Counted from the first letter of the stretch, positions 48,579 through 58,417 are shown. The stretch: DNA of 64,000 bases from Hyphomicrobiales bacterium (GCA_003169835.1 PNAI01000035.1:99367-163366); one strand, 5' to 3'. A program made the numbers and translations. The notes: a model not told the origin generated them from the letters alone.

Positions 48579-48829
48579 GGCTTAGGCAGTGACGCTCTGA
48601 CATAGAATCGCCGTCAAAATCCGGCATCTCAGCTCGATATTGGACGTATTAAGGTTCGCGCGCGCGTTGGCTTTAACCTTACTTACGTAACGGCGTTTCG
48701 CCGGGGACAGCGAGCGGCCGAAGCTGTTCTGCCGGCGGTTGTTGCCGTGGTATGCTTTTCAGGCGTTTTTTCGAGTCCGGTTGCGCCAAAAGTGTGAGTA
48801 AAGGCCGAGAATTTTACGTTGGAGCGAGC

Positions 48830-51800
48830 GTGCAGAACACGCTTATGGGAATTGCAATCGCTTTGATCCTGGCGCTGGTGACGGCGCTGGTCGGGCCAGC
48901 TTTTGTCAATTGGAATTATTTCCGCCCGTTCTTCCAACGCCAGGCGAGCCAGTTGGTCGGGCTGCCGGTGTACGTCACCGGCGCCATCGACGTCACCATC
49001 CTGCCGATACCTTCGGTCACGCTGCGCGCCATCGAGATCGGACGCTACAACGATGAGAACCGGATGCGCGCGGGCGCGCTGGCGTTTTCGCTCGGGCTTG
49101 GACCGCTCATGCGCGGCGAGCTACGAGCCACGGAGATGCGTCTCGTCGGACCGGAAATGAGCCTCAAACTGAACCGGGACGGCAAGCTTGAATGGCCGAG
49201 CATGGCGATGGGATTCGACGGCGCGACGCTGTCGATCGATCATCTGAACATCGAGCAGGGCCGCGCCATCCTCGTCGATGTGACGAGCGGTTTGCGCGTG
49301 GTGCTCGACAAGCTGGCGTTCGCGGGCGAAGTGCGCTCGCTTGCTGGCCCGATGCGTGGCGCCGGCATGTTCTCCATCGGTGATGCGCCGTACATTTATC
49401 GCATATCCACCAGCCGCTCTGGCGCAGACGGCATCAAACTCAAGCTTGGCATCGACACCTCCGAGCGGCCTTTGACGATCGAAGCCGATGGCATGTTTGC
49501 GCTCGAACTCGGCTCGCCGCGGTTTGAAGGCAATTTTGCGCTGACGCGGCCCGTAGGTTCGGCGCTGGCGAGCGGCAAGGCGGAGATCAACGAGCCATGG
49601 CGGGCCACCAGCAAGGTCAAAGCCACGTCGACCGGTGTGATGTTCGACCAAGTCGAATTCCAATACGGGCCGGAAGAGCGCGTGATGAACCTGACCGGCA
49701 CGGCCGAGGTCAAATTGGGAGATCAGCCGCGGCTGCAAGGCCTGTTCTCGGCGCGGCATATCGATCTCGATCGGCTGGTTGCTACGCCCGACACATTGCG
49801 GCGTCTGCCGTTCGCGGCAATCAAAACCTTCGCCGAGATTTTCGGTGACACGTTGCAGCCGACTTTGCCGACGCGGCTTGCGGTCAGTGTCGATACGGTG
49901 ACGCTGGGCGGCGCCACGTTGCAGACGGTTGCCGCAGATCTCAGCACGGGCGGCGACGGATGGCAGCTCGACAAGCTCGAGTTCCGCGCTCCGGGTTTCA
50001 CTCAGGTCAAGGCTAGCGGCCGCCTGGCGCCGACCGCCAAGGGTCTTGGCTTTGCCGGCTTGGCGAATGTGAATGCCACCGATTCCATGACGCTGCTGTC
50101 CTGGCTTACCGGCCGCAGCAACCCGACGCCCGGCCCGCTCAAGGCGTTGCATGCCCATGGCGATGTGACGCTTACCAGCGATCGAATTGCAATCGAACAG
50201 CTCAAGACCGAGTTCGATCGCGCGACACTGGAAGGTCGACTTGCTTACGCGACAGCGAGCGCCGGTCGCTCCTCCTATCTCGAGGCCGATCTCGGCGCGG
50301 CCGAACTTGATATCGACGCCTGGCTGCAGGTTGCGGAAACCATGTTCGCAGGCCTGCAGTTTGAGCGGCCGCGCGATGTGGCCCTAAAACTCGTAATCGA
50401 CAAGGCGCGGATGGCTGGTATCGAGACGCGCAAAGCTGCGGTCGATCTGAAATTGAATGACAATGAACTCGATTTGCAGCGCTTGGCCGTGGAAGGGTTC
50501 GGTGGCGCGTCTTTCGAGGCCAGCGGTCGCATCGACGCTTTGTCAACTTCGCCGCGCGGCAACATCAAGCTCGATTTGGACGCGCGCGATCTTGCTGGTG
50601 TGATTGCGCTGGCAGAGAAAATTGCGCCGCCGATGGCGGATCCGATCCGCCGTTTGGCTGCGCGTCAGCAAACGGCAAAAGTGACGATCAATCTGGGCAT
50701 GGAGAGCTTGTCGCCGGGCGCTCTCACAAAGCGATCGACCCTCAAGGCCGGTATCGAGGGCCAAATCGGCATCTTCCGCATCAATGTCGTGGGCAGTGCT
50801 GCGGCCGATCCTGCCGTTTTCATGCTTGCCGATCTTGGCGCACTCGCCGGCGCCGAGGTCAAATTCGAGGGGCAGCTCGATACGGCAGATAGTGTGACGC
50901 TGCTGGCGCTTCTGGGGATGGAGCGTATGACGTCCGCCGAAAAGCGCTCGGGCCGATTGAAATTCGCCGGGTCGGGGCCATTGAATGGCGACGTGCGGTT
51001 TGACGGCCGGCTGAATGCCGGTCTCATCGACGTAAACGGCAGAGGCAATGCGGTGTTGGCTGCCGGCCAGCCGGCCGTTTTGAAATTTAGCCAGCTTCTC
51101 GGTACGGTCGGTAGCAGCAAGGTCGCGGGCAAGCTCACGCTGACACTCGGTACGCCGTTAGGAATCGACGGTGCAATCGAGGCCGACCGGGTGGATGTGC
51201 AGGCGGTCATTGCGTCGGTATTCGGAAAGTCGCTGCAGGACATGAAGACAAGCGTGGGCGGCGGCGACACTTGGTCGGCGGAGCCATTTACACTTAGCGC
51301 GTCCGGTCTCGTTGGCCGCGTTGACCTCAAGGCGGCGCGGGCAAACTTGAACGAAAAACAATTCGCCAAGAGGTTGCAGGGCGTTTTGCGGTTCGAAGCA
51401 TCGAGGGTCACGGTTGAGGTGCTCGACAGCGAGCTTGCCAGCGGCCGGTTGACCGGCCAACTGTCATTCTTCAGCAGCTCTGAGGGCCTGTCATCGTTGA
51501 GCTTCCTCGAATTGGTGGGTGCGCAAGCGGCTGAAATCATTCCGGCCGAAGGGCGGCCTCCGATCACCGGGATTGTTTCGATGCAGGCAACCATCGAAGG
51601 CGCGGGCTTGAGCCCGGCGGCGTTCATTGGCTCGCTCCACGGCAACGGCAAGATTATTTTTGAAGATGCCGAATTCGTCGGCCTCAATCCGCGGGTGTTC
51701 GAGGCTCTGACGCGCGCGGTCGATCTTGGGATCCAGGCGGATACCAAGCAGATCAGGGAATTCGTCGCCACGCTGCTCTACAACGGGCAATTGGGAGTGA

Positions 51801-52396
51801 CGAAGGCGCAAAGTACGATCGAATTTGTCGGCGGGCAGGCGCGTCTGGTTGGCTCAAGCGTTGAGGCCAAGGGTGCCGATCTTACCGTTTCGGGAACTTT
51901 AAATCTTGCCGACGCGACATTGGATGCGACGCTCGCGCTCTCGGGCGCGACGACGAGCGGTGTCGCCGGCCGTCCGGCTGTTTCGGTCACGCTCAAGGGG
52001 CCGCTCGCGGCACCCAAGTACACGTTCAATGCGGACTCGCTTGCCGGGTGGCTGGCGTTGCGCTCGGTCGAGCAGCAGTCCAAGCGTCTGGAGATCATCG
52101 AAGCTACGCGGCGGGCGGCGACGGCTCAATCACCGTCGGTGGTGACAATCGCGCCGGCCGGCCGAGCGGCCGATGATGACGAAACGAATTTGACGCAGAC
52201 ACCGACTGTCGTTGAATTAAATCCGATATCCGCCGATACCACGGGCGGCGTTTTGAGTGCGATTCCGGTACCGCCGCTACCGCCGGCGGTTGAGGTCCAG
52301 ACGCCAATCTCGACTCTGCCACTGCCCATGCCGCCGCCTCAGGTTCGCAGTCTGCAGCGCGCACGCGCGCCTGCGCGCGCCAAGCCTTCACCTTGA
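48830..52396 (+). CDS. Large AsmA family protein
   Basis: The 1188-residue product has an N-terminal membrane anchor (MGIAIALILALVTALVGPAF) and a long periplasmic region rich in beta strands. The AsmA domain opening FVNWNYFRPFFQRQASQLVG is followed by repeated strand motifs, and AsmA_2-like segments lie near the C-terminus (AEFVGLNPRVFEALTRAVDL). AsmA proteins are thought to act in outer-membrane biogenesis and lipid transport. The GTG at 48830 was chosen because GGAG lies 5 bases upstream. The last 110 residues are proline-rich and disordered. Confidence 0.9.
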   Translation: MQNTLMGIAIALILALVTALVGPAFVNWNYFRPFFQRQASQLVGLPVYVTGAIDVTILPIPSVTLRAIEIGRYNDENRMRAGALAFSLGLGPLMRGELRATEMRLVGPEMSLKLNRDGKLEWPSMAMGFDGATLSIDHLNIEQGRAILVDVTSGLRVVLDKLAFAGEVRSLAGPMRGAGMFSIGDAPYIYRISTSRSGADGIKLKLGIDTSERPLTIEADGMFALELGSPRFEGNFALTRPVGSALASGKAEINEPWRATSKVKATSTGVMFDQVEFQYGPEERVMNLTGTAEVKLGDQPRLQGLFSARHIDLDRLVATPDTLRRLPFAAIKTFAEIFGDTLQPTLPTRLAVSVDTVTLGGATLQTVAADLSTGGDGWQLDKLEFRAPGFTQVKASGRLAPTAKGLGFAGLANVNATDSMTLLSWLTGRSNPTPGPLKALHAHGDVTLTSDRIAIEQLKTEFDRATLEGRLAYATASAGRSSYLEADLGAAELDIDAWLQVAETMFAGLQFERPRDVALKLVIDKARMAGIETRKAAVDLKLNDNELDLQRLAVEGFGGASFEASGRIDALSTSPRGNIKLDLDARDLAGVIALAEKIAPPMADPIRRLAARQQTAKVTINLGMESLSPGALTKRSTLKAGIEGQIGIFRINVVGSAAADPAVFMLADLGALAGAEVKFEGQLDTADSVTLLALLGMERMTSAEKRSGRLKFAGSGPLNGDVRFDGRLNAGLIDVNGRGNAVLAAGQPAVLKFSQLLGTVGSSKVAGKLTLTLGTPLGIDGAIEADRVDVQAVIASVFGKSLQDMKTSVGGGDTWSAEPFTLSASGLVGRVDLKAARANLNEKQFAKRLQGVLRFEASRVTVEVLDSELASGRLTGQLSFFSSSEGLSSLSFLELVGAQAAEIIPAEGRPPITGIVSMQATIEGAGLSPAAFIGSLHGNGKIIFEDAEFVGLNPRVFEALTRAVDLGIQADTKQIREFVATLLYNGQLGVTKAQSTIEFVGGQARLVGSSVEAKGADLTVSGTLNLADATLDATLALSGATTSGVAGRPAVSVTLKGPLAAPKYTFNADSLAGWLALRSVEQQSKRLEIIEATRRAATAQSPSVVTIAPAGRAADDDETNLTQTPTVVELNPISADTTGGVLSAIPVPPLPPAVEVQTPISTLPLPMPPPQVRSLQRARAPARAKPSP

Positions 52397-52435
52397 AGGC
52401 GTGCTGCGGTCCGTTCGGAACGTTTCAGAATTAAT

Positions 52436-52732
52436 TCAATCCGCGCGCAGGACTGATGCCGATCGCCGCGACTCGAGCGAGTCGCGCGGGCTCACAGATT
52501 CGGTTGCGGTCATGGGATGCTGTGTGCGGTAATGATCGAGCACGAACAGGCGAATGGCCGACGACAGGTTGCCGTGTTGCCGGTCCGAATCGATCGAGGC
52601 GACGAGATCGGACAAGGTCACGTCACGGTGGCCGGCGATCTCCTTGAGACATTTCCAGAAGGCGTCTTCGAGACTGACGCTCGTCTTGTGACCTGCGATG
52701 ACGATTGAGCGCTTGACAACCGGCGATTTCAT
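52436..52732 (-). CDS. Ribbon-helix-helix domain protein
   Basis: The 98-residue protein has the RHH_4-type pattern VVKRSIVIAGHKTSVSLEDA, then WKCLKEIAGHRDVTLSDLVA and HGNLSSAIRLFVLDHYR. Such proteins are short DNA-binding regulators. GGAGG lies 6 bases upstream of the ATG at 52732. It overlaps the preceding DUF4169 gene by 4 bases, so the two are translationally coupled. The C-terminal 25 residues are less ordered. Confidence 0.85.
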   Translation of the reverse strand: MKSPVVKRSIVIAGHKTSVSLEDAFWKCLKEIAGHRDVTLSDLVASIDSDRQHGNLSSAIRLFVLDHYRTQHPMTATESVSPRDSLESRRSASVLRAD

Positions 52733-52917
52733 TGAGGACCTCCGGTTTCGATTTTGTGCTGGTTGAGACTTTGTTCTCGGCTTTCGCGATCGGCCGTCGC
52801 GCGCTTGCTATCCGTCTTGGTGATGCCATTGGCAAGCCGATTTTCCGCCGCGCGGCGCTCGGCTTTGCCGCGCGCCGCGCGTTTACGCGCCATCCTAAGA
52901 TTGACAACCTCAGTCAT
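52729..52917 (-). CDS. DUF4169 family small protein
   Basis: The 62-residue charged protein starts MTEVVNLRMARKRAARGKAE, a match to the DUF4169 pattern, followed by the helical RRAAENRLANGITKTDSKR. The function of the family is unknown; it is commonly next to an RHH gene in Rhizobiales, as here. The start at 52917 fits the family N-terminus; a longer frame to 52959 is open. Its stop overlaps the RHH start. Confidence 0.8.
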   Translation of the reverse strand: MTEVVNLRMARKRAARGKAERRAAENRLANGITKTDSKRATADRESREQSLNQHKIETGGPQ

Positions 52918-53209
52918 GTCGCAACTCGTGGTCGTTCGACGCGGATTGTTCACCTTCAAACTCGGTGATGGTCAGAAAACAAACTTGCTGATGGTCAAAT
53001 AACGTATCGCAAGGGCATTGGTTTCATTGCGTATTGCCTGTACCCCGCAACCGTCAGCATGCAAGTGGTCAACGTTCAAAGGCAAGACACGGTTAGTTGA
53101 AGAGGCGTAGGCCGTTGGTCCTAAAATGAATTTCTCGTGATTAGTTGCGACGTGGCGGGAGCGGTTACAAATTAATCAAAGGCATTTATCGGCTGTCTTG
53201 TTCATTTTT

Positions 53210-53398
53210 TTATGCAATCCAAGTCAATTCATGAATATCACGTGCGGTAATTTTGAGATGATCCGCGTCAATAGCTTGTCCGTCGTATGTGTAAACTCGC
53301 ACCGGCCGGGTTTCCTCTTGGATGCGCCAACGTAAATTCCAGCCGACCGATCGAATCGCATAATCGCAATGCGGCCATGCCTGACGATGGGTGCTCAA
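53210..53398 (-). CDS. Possible small protein after fumC (62 aa)
   Basis: A frame starting with TTG overlaps the fumC stop by 3 bases and runs 62 codons. The product ends [18 protein letters not shown] and then [11 protein letters not shown], which reads like real protein with no low-complexity bias. I know no family for it. The unusual start codon and lack of homologue information make the call weak. The 292 bases between it and the DUF4169 gene show nothing I can name. Confidence 0.35.
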   Translation of the reverse strand: MSTHRQAWPHCDYAIRSVGWNLRWRIQEETRPVRVYTYDGQAIDADHLKITARDIHELTWIA

Positions 53399-54786
53399 TC
53401 GCGCCGAATCATACGCTCGGGCCGAACCAGGCGATCAAAATCCTTGCCGGTCACGTAGCCGAGTCGAATCGCTTCCTCGCGCAGTGTGGTGCCGTTTGCG
53501 TGAGCGGCCTTGGCGATCTTTGCCGCTTTGTCGTAACCGATCTTGGGCGCCAGCGCCGTTACGAGCATCAGCGAACGCGCGAGCAATTCACGGATGCGCG
53601 GCTCGTTGGCATCAATGCCCGAAATGCAATGATCGGTGAATGAGCGCGCGGCATCGGTGACGAGCCGGATCGATTGTAGCATGCAATGCGCAAGCAGCGG
53701 CTTGAACACATTGAGTTCGAGATGACCTTGGGCGGCGGCGTGCGTGATCGCGGTATGATTGCCGAATACCTGGCAGCACACCATGGTGAGCGCCTCGCAT
53801 TGGGTTGGATTGACCTTGCCCGGCATGATGGAGGAGCCGGGTTCGTTCTCCGGCAGGATCAGTTCGCCGATTCCCGCTCGCGGTCCGGAGCCGAGCAGGC
53901 GGATGTCACTGGCGATCTTAAACAGATCGGCGGCCAGCGCATTGAGCGCGCCGTGGGCGAACGCGTAAGCGCCGTGCGAAGCAAGCGCTTCGAATTTGTT
54001 CGGCGCGCTCTTGAACGGCAGGCGCGTGATCGCGGCTGAGCGCTTGGCGAAAAGCTTGGCGAATTCGGGTTTGGCATTGAGCCCGGTGCCCACCGCCGTG
54101 CCGCCTTGCGCCAATGGGTAGAGCTGCTTGAGCGCCAGACGCATGCGGATAATGCCGGATTTGACCTGCGAGGCGTAGCCGGAAAATTCCTGGCCAAGCG
54201 TGAGCGGGGTCGCATCCTGCAGGTGGGTGCGGCCGATCTTGATGATCGAAGCGAAGGCTTTCGACTTCTTTTGCAACTCGTCCTGGAGATGGGCGAGCGC
54301 CGGATCGAGCCGATAGGCGATTTCGGTCGCGGCCGCGATATGCATGGCGGTCGGGATGCAGTCGTTGGACGACTGGCTCATGTTGACGTGATCGTTGGGA
54401 TGTACCGGCGATTTCGCGCCAAGTTTGCCGCCCACGATTTCACTGGCGCGGTTGGCAATAACTTCGTTGGCATTCATGTTGGTCTGCGTGCCGGAGCCGG
54501 TCTGCCATACGACCAGCGGGAAATGATCGTCGAGCTTGCCGTCGATCACTTCCTGCGCAGCCTTGACGATGGCGCGCGCGCGACGCTTGTCGAGCGAGCC
54601 GAGCGAGGCATTCACTTCCGCCGCGGCGCGCTTGATCACGCCGAGCGCGCGAATGAGCGGCTGCGGGATGCGCTCGGTGCCGATGTGAAAATTTTGCAGC
54701 GAGCGCTGGGTTTGCGCACCCCAATAGCGATCCGCCGCTACGCTGAGCGGCCCGAACGAGTCAGTCTCGATGCGCGTCTTCGCCAT
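53395..54786 (-). CDS. fumC: Class II fumarate hydratase FumC
   Basis: FumC interconverts fumarate and L-malate in the TCA cycle without an iron-sulfur cluster. The 463-residue protein shows [52 protein letters not shown] with the catalytic histidine, and the signature [11 protein letters not shown] from residue 317, whose Ser318 is the catalytic base equivalent in E. coli. The length is normal. It lies 86 bases after sspB on the same strand. Confidence 0.96.
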   Translation of the reverse strand: MAKTRIETDSFGPLSVAADRYWGAQTQRSLQNFHIGTERIPQPLIRALGVIKRAAAEVNASLGSLDKRRARAIVKAAQEVIDGKLDDHFPLVVWQTGSGTQTNMNANEVIANRASEIVGGKLGAKSPVHPNDHVNMSQSSNDCIPTAMHIAAATEIAYRLDPALAHLQDELQKKSKAFASIIKIGRTHLQDATPLTLGQEFSGYASQVKSGIIRMRLALKQLYPLAQGGTAVGTGLNAKPEFAKLFAKRSAAITRLPFKSAPNKFEALASHGAYAFAHGALNALAADLFKIASDIRLLGSGPRAGIGELILPENEPGSSIMPGKVNPTQCEALTMVCCQVFGNHTAITHAAAQGHLELNVFKPLLAHCMLQSIRLVTDAARSFTDHCISGIDANEPRIRELLARSLMLVTALAPKIGYDKAAKIAKAAHANGTTLREEAIRLGYVTGKDFDRLVRPERMIRRD

Positions 54787-54872
54787 GATGTTCGCAATCT
54801 TGTCGCCGACTTAACGCCGTCTTGGCCTCAAAGGCGAACGAATACCGGCATCGGATTTTTTTGCCGGTGCGG

Positions 54873-55526
54873 CTATTTTTTACGAAACCTGTCGAGCCGC
54901 ACGACTTCGGCGCCGCGCGAGGGCTTGTTCGGTTTGTCGGGTTTGCCGTCGGGTGGAGGGTTGGTCAATTCAGGCGCCGGATCGGCGGGCGCGGGGCCGG
55001 CGGCTTGCGGGATGCTCGGCACCGTTCGTGTCGCCGTCGTGCGCGCGGGTTCTTGACGCGCCAGACGGCGCGGCTTGCCGCCGGATTTTTCGTTCCTGTT
55101 CTCGCTCTTGTAGGTGGTTTTGGTTTTGGTTTTGGCGGGCGGCGCGGCCATATTATTTTCCGCGGGCTCGGTGATCTCTTCGAACTGCAGCGCGAATTGC
55201 ACGGACGGATCGACAAAGTTTTTGATCGCCGCAAACGGAATCGAGAGCCGTTCCGCGACGCCATTGAACGACAGTCCGACCTCGAAGGTGTCGTCGCCGA
55301 CTTTGAGATCCCAGAACTGATGTTGCAGGACGATGGTCATTTCTTCGGGATATTGTTCGCGCAGGCGCGTGGAGAGGCGCACGCCGTCGGCGCGGGTGTC
55401 GAAGGAAATGAAGAAATGATGCTCGCCCGGCATGCCCTTCTTGGCGGCCTCGATCAACAAATTGCGCACCATGCCGCGCAACGCCTCCTGGGCGAGAATG
55501 TCGTAACGAATATGATCGACGGGCAT
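54873..55526 (-). CDS. sspB: ClpXP adaptor SspB (alphaproteobacterial type)
   Basis: SspB binds ssrA-tagged proteins and hands them to ClpXP. The 217-residue protein starts MPVDHIRYDILAQEALRGMV and has the tag-binding fold segments HHFFISFDTRADGVRLSTRL and VLQHQFWDLKVGDDTFEVGL. A disordered linker of about 80 residues, rich in Pro, Lys and Ala, leads to the C-terminal tail VVRLDRFRKK, which fits a ClpX-docking motif. The tmRNA gene lies immediately upstream in the same orientation. Confidence 0.94.
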   Translation of the reverse strand: MPVDHIRYDILAQEALRGMVRNLLIEAAKKGMPGEHHFFISFDTRADGVRLSTRLREQYPEEMTIVLQHQFWDLKVGDDTFEVGLSFNGVAERLSIPFAAIKNFVDPSVQFALQFEEITEPAENNMAAPPAKTKTKTTYKSENRNEKSGGKPRRLARQEPARTTATRTVPSIPQAAGPAPADPAPELTNPPPDGKPDKPNKPSRGAEVVRLDRFRKK

Positions 55527-55662
55527 GATGACGATCCAATGGGGCCGGGACTTCGCAGAAAGACTTTGTAGCAGTTCGTTTCGATTGTTTGAACCGGCGG
55601 ATGCTAGCGCGCGCGCGGCCGATTGGCACCTGCCATCGAAGGCGTCTGGATAACTTCGCCTG

Positions 55663-55985
55663 TTAGATAAAGTGGAGGCTTCTGTTGCCAGGTGCCTCCG
55701 AACCCCGCCTGACGGAGCTTAACCCGCCAGGGCTTCAGTTCGGTATTTCAGACTGCGTTAAGCAGCCTGAGCAACCGGAGCATAGTTGTCATTTGCAACT
55801 ATGGTTTGGCCCGATAACGCCGGAACCATCCCGGGCAAAAGCGCGCTCTTTACGCCCTCGTCGATCCTAGTTCGCCCCCGCCGAAACCCGTGCTCGCCGG
55901 GCTTGGGTGGAGGCGCCGGGTACTGCCCCCGGGTCCGAAAGGTTTATTACAACGGCCATTTATCGCCATATCCGGCTTGCGCCGG
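55663..55985 (-). ncRNA. ssrA: tmRNA, circularly permuted two-piece type
   Basis: On the minus strand the acceptor piece comes first (about 55985 to 55908, ending CGCCTCC-A), then a short intervening sequence, then the coding piece from 55879 (GGGGGCG...). GGGGGCG pairs with CGCCTCC to make a 7-bp acceptor stem, so the two pieces join as in known alphaproteobacterial tmRNAs. The tag frame lies at 55796-55758. The outer ends are estimates. It rescues stalled ribosomes; sspB lies next to it. Confidence 0.9.
55758..55796 (-). other. tmRNA tag-peptide reading frame
   Basis: Thirteen codons on the minus strand read ANDNYAPVAQAA followed by TAA. The AA end is what ClpX recognises, and the N-terminal AND is bound by SspB. 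This tag is of the type found in Bradyrhizobium and Rhodopseudomonas relatives. Confidence 0.92.
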
Positions 55986-56060
55986 CAGGATGAATATAGG
56001 CGAGGAAGGTTGATGAAAGAAGAGCGGGTTTCGGCGCGATCTAGACCTCTTTGCATTGTC

Positions 56061-56170
56061 ATTGCCGGGCTTGACCCGGCAATCCATGACGATGTCCGGA
56101 AATGGAAGATCTTTCGTAGGGTTCTCATGTGCTGCACCTCATCATGGATGCGCGGGTCGAGCCCGCGCAT
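56061..56170. repeat. Composite palindromic repeat (two hairpins), second copy
   Basis: Hairpins at 56061-56083 (ATTGCCGGG/CCCGGCAAT) and 56148-56170 (ATGCGCGGG/CCCGCGCAT) repeat the arrangement at 34466-34547. They lie in the 540-base non-coding stretch between ssrA and the chromate transporter genes. Confidence 0.75.
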
Positions 56171-56245
56171 GACGTTTGAAAATTGAGCGCAAGCTTCATC
56201 GCCCGTATTGTTTGAGGCGCCGGGTACGCCAACCGCGATCTTTTT

Positions 56246-56386
56246 CCCTCGCCACATGCGAGGGAGCGGAGCGCCGAGAGGCGCAACCGAATAGCCGCGC
56301 CTTCCGGCGCGCGCCCTTTTGCGCCGCAGACACGCTTGCGCGAACTTGCGCAAATGTCCGCGAAGGGCGCACGCCTCTCGGCGCTC
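56246..56386. repeat. Nested inverted repeats of about 140 bases
   Basis: The outer arms GAGCGCCGAGAGGCG (56269-56283) and CGCCTCTCGGCGCTC (56372-56386) are perfect complements. A separate 7-bp hairpin CCCTCGC/GCGAGGG lies at 56246-56264. The sequence between is GC-rich and has no plausible gene. It looks like a dispersed Rhizobiales repeat. Confidence 0.65.
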
Positions 56387-56532
56387 CACCAGCGGCGACT
56401 TTGCACCTCGGGGCCGTGCTTCCGGGCCCGGACAGCGCCCGTTGGGAGTCAAAATCATTATGCAATAAACCGAGTGGTCTCGCCCGCGCCCCGGAATGAC
56501 AAACCGCGAGTCGGGCTGTAAACCTCTCCGTC

Positions 56533-57108
56533 ATGTCCGAATCTGCCGCAGCTTCTCCCGCGCCGTTCCCGCACGTTCCCACCCACGCCGAGCTCTTCTT
56601 CGCCTTCTTCAAGGTTTCGATCTCCGGCTTCGGCGGCACGCTGCCGTGGACGCGGCGGATGTTCGTCGAGGAGAAGCGCTGGATGACGGCGGAGGAGTTC
56701 AACGACGCTTACGCGGTCTGCCAATTCTTGCCCGGCCCCAACATCGTCAACCTCACCTCGGTCTTCGGCGCGCGCATGCGGGGTGCGACCGGGGCGCTGG
56801 CGGCGTGGGCGGGATTTCTCGGATTGCCATTCGTTCTCATGGTCGTGGTGGGAATGCTCTATGCGCGGTACGGCGATGCCGAGGCGCTGCGGCGCATCCT
56901 CGGCGGCGTCGCGGCTGCGGCCGCGGGCGTGATGATCTCGACCGTCACCAGGATGGCGGAGCCGCTGTTCCGCGGCCGGATCGGCGCAGCGCCGTTCGTG
57001 GTGCTCGCGACGATCGCTGCGATCGGGATCATGCGCTGGCCGTTGGTGTGGGTGATGGCGGTGCTGGTGCCATCCTCCATCGCGATTGCCTGGTGGACGC
57101 GGCGATGA
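56533..57108 (+). CDS. Chromate transporter family protein, N-terminal half (short-chain CHR)
   Basis: The 191-residue membrane protein carries the CHR-domain motifs FFKVSISGFGGTLPWTRRMF and FLPGPNIVNLTSVFGARMRG. Long CHR proteins contain two such domains; here they are split into two genes that overlap by 4 bases (ATGA), the short-chain pair arrangement. The pair is thought to form a heterodimeric transporter exporting chromate, but other oxyanions are possible. About five hydrophobic segments are visible. Confidence 0.9.
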   Translation: MSESAAASPAPFPHVPTHAELFFAFFKVSISGFGGTLPWTRRMFVEEKRWMTAEEFNDAYAVCQFLPGPNIVNLTSVFGARMRGATGALAAWAGFLGLPFVLMVVVGMLYARYGDAEALRRILGGVAAAAAGVMISTVTRMAEPLFRGRIGAAPFVVLATIAAIGIMRWPLVWVMAVLVPSSIAIAWWTRR

Positions 57109-57635
57109 GGGACGACAACATCCTCGCGACGCTGGCGATTCAATTCACGATCATGTCGTTGCTGGCGCTTGGCGGCGCCAATGCGGTGGTGCCGGAAATT
57201 CATCGTCAGGCAGTCGAGGTCGGGCAATGGATGACCGATCGGCAATTTTCCGATTTCTTCGCCATTTCGCAGGCGGCGCCCGGACCGAATGTGTTGATCG
57301 TGACGCTGGTCGGTTATCACGTTGCCGGTTTTTTAGGCGCGCTGGTGGCAACGCTCGCGATGTGCGGTCCGACCGCGGTGCTGGCCTTCTTCTTTGCGCG
57401 CGTTTGGGATCGCTTCAAGGATGCCCGCTGGCGGGTCGTGGTGCAGGCCGGGCTGGTTCCGATTTCGGTCGGGCTCGTCGGCGCAAGTGCCATCGTGCTT
57501 GCACGCGCGGCCGACCACAATTGGGTCGCCGCAGCGATTACCGCCGCAAGTGCTGCAACCGCCTATTGGACGCGATGGAATCCGCTTTTTGTGTTCGCGG
57601 TTGCGGGTATTCTGGGGCTTGCGGGCGCGGTTTGA
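57105..57635 (+). CDS. Chromate transporter family protein, C-terminal half (short-chain CHR)
   Basis: The 176-residue membrane protein is the partner of the preceding gene. It begins with ILATLAIQFTIMSLLALGGA and has the CHR motif FFAISQAAPGPNVLIVTLVG. Its start overlaps the upstream stop, so the two subunits are coupled. The opposite membrane orientation expected for such pairs cannot be decided by eye. No regulator gene such as chrB is adjacent. Confidence 0.9.
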   Translation: MRDDNILATLAIQFTIMSLLALGGANAVVPEIHRQAVEVGQWMTDRQFSDFFAISQAAPGPNVLIVTLVGYHVAGFLGALVATLAMCGPTAVLAFFFARVWDRFKDARWRVVVQAGLVPISVGLVGASAIVLARAADHNWVAAAITAASAATAYWTRWNPLFVFAVAGILGLAGAV

Positions 57636-57664
57636 GACTTTTGCAATACGCGGCAAGATTGCAG

Positions 57665-57692
57665 TTGGCAGTTTGGCGTGGTGTGCTAGGTA
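57665..57692 (+). promoter_or_regulatory. Candidate promoter of tctBAC
   Basis: TTGGCA (57665-57670) and TAGGTA (57687-57692) are separated by 16 bases, 47 bases before the tctB start. This is a fair housekeeping-type promoter match. Confidence 0.35.
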
Positions 57693-57739
57693 TCGGCCGG
57701 GGAAACTGGCCGTAAAGCGCGCCACCAGGGAGGTTGAGT

Positions 57740-58402
57740 ATGTCCGAAGCGTCGCCGCCCGCGGGGGGCGGAAGTGTAATCTCAGGTGAATCGCAGAATC
57801 TCTATGGCGGCACGACGTTGATAGTGGTGGGCCTGGTTATGCTGGGCATTTCTTTCTATCACCCCGGACTGGCTGGACCGTTCGGGCCGATCATGTGGCC
57901 GCGCGTTTTATCCGCTTTAATCATTTTGGCCGGGGTCGCGGTCGCGAGCGGGCAACTGCGCGTGCGCGGTCCGAAAGACTTCTACGGCGGCGCGGCTCTG
58001 ATCGGGCTCGCGATGGTGGCTATGTTGGCTTCGATTGACCTTCCCGGGATGCGCGGCTTTGCCTTCGGACCGGGCACCGCGCCACGGCTGTTTGCAATGC
58101 TTCTTGTTGGGGCCAGCATTGGGATCTCGATCGGTGGTCTGCTGTTTGAGGGGCCAGCGCTCGAACGCTATGCCTTCCGCGGCCCGATATTCCTGACCGC
58201 GTCGGTCCTCATTTTCGCTGGGACAATCAGGCCGTTGGGTCTGGTCCTTTCGAGCTTCGCCACAATCATGGTCTCGGCGATGGCGACACCTGACTTGAAA
58301 TGGCGCGAAACTTTGTTGTGGGCTGTGATTTTGACTGCCTTCTGTTCACTCCTCTTTCCCTACGGGCTGAACTTGCCGTTTCAGCTCTGGCCGCGGTTCT
58401 GA
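57740..58402 (+). CDS. tctB: Tripartite tricarboxylate transporter small membrane subunit TctB
   Basis: TctB is the small four-helix membrane subunit of a tripartite tricarboxylate transporter. The 220-residue protein has hydrophobic segments around LIVVGLVMLGISFYHPGLAG, VLSALIILAGVAVASGQLRV and the C-terminal WAVILTAFCSLLFPYGLNLP with the family FP-Y-LP ending. AGGGAGG is 6 bases upstream of the ATG. It is the first gene of a complete tctB-tctA-tctC set. Confidence 0.9.
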   Translation: MSEASPPAGGGSVISGESQNLYGGTTLIVVGLVMLGISFYHPGLAGPFGPIMWPRVLSALIILAGVAVASGQLRVRGPKDFYGGAALIGLAMVAMLASIDLPGMRGFAFGPGTAPRLFAMLLVGASIGISIGGLLFEGPALERYAFRGPIFLTASVLIFAGTIRPLGLVLSSFATIMVSAMATPDLKWRETLLWAVILTAFCSLLFPYGLNLPFQLWPRF

Positions 58403-58417
58403 GCGTCGAGGTCCATC

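Noticed and set aside
56176..56499. Open frames on both strands in the repeat-rich stretch
   Set aside because: They are translations of dispersed inverted repeats, with no domain.
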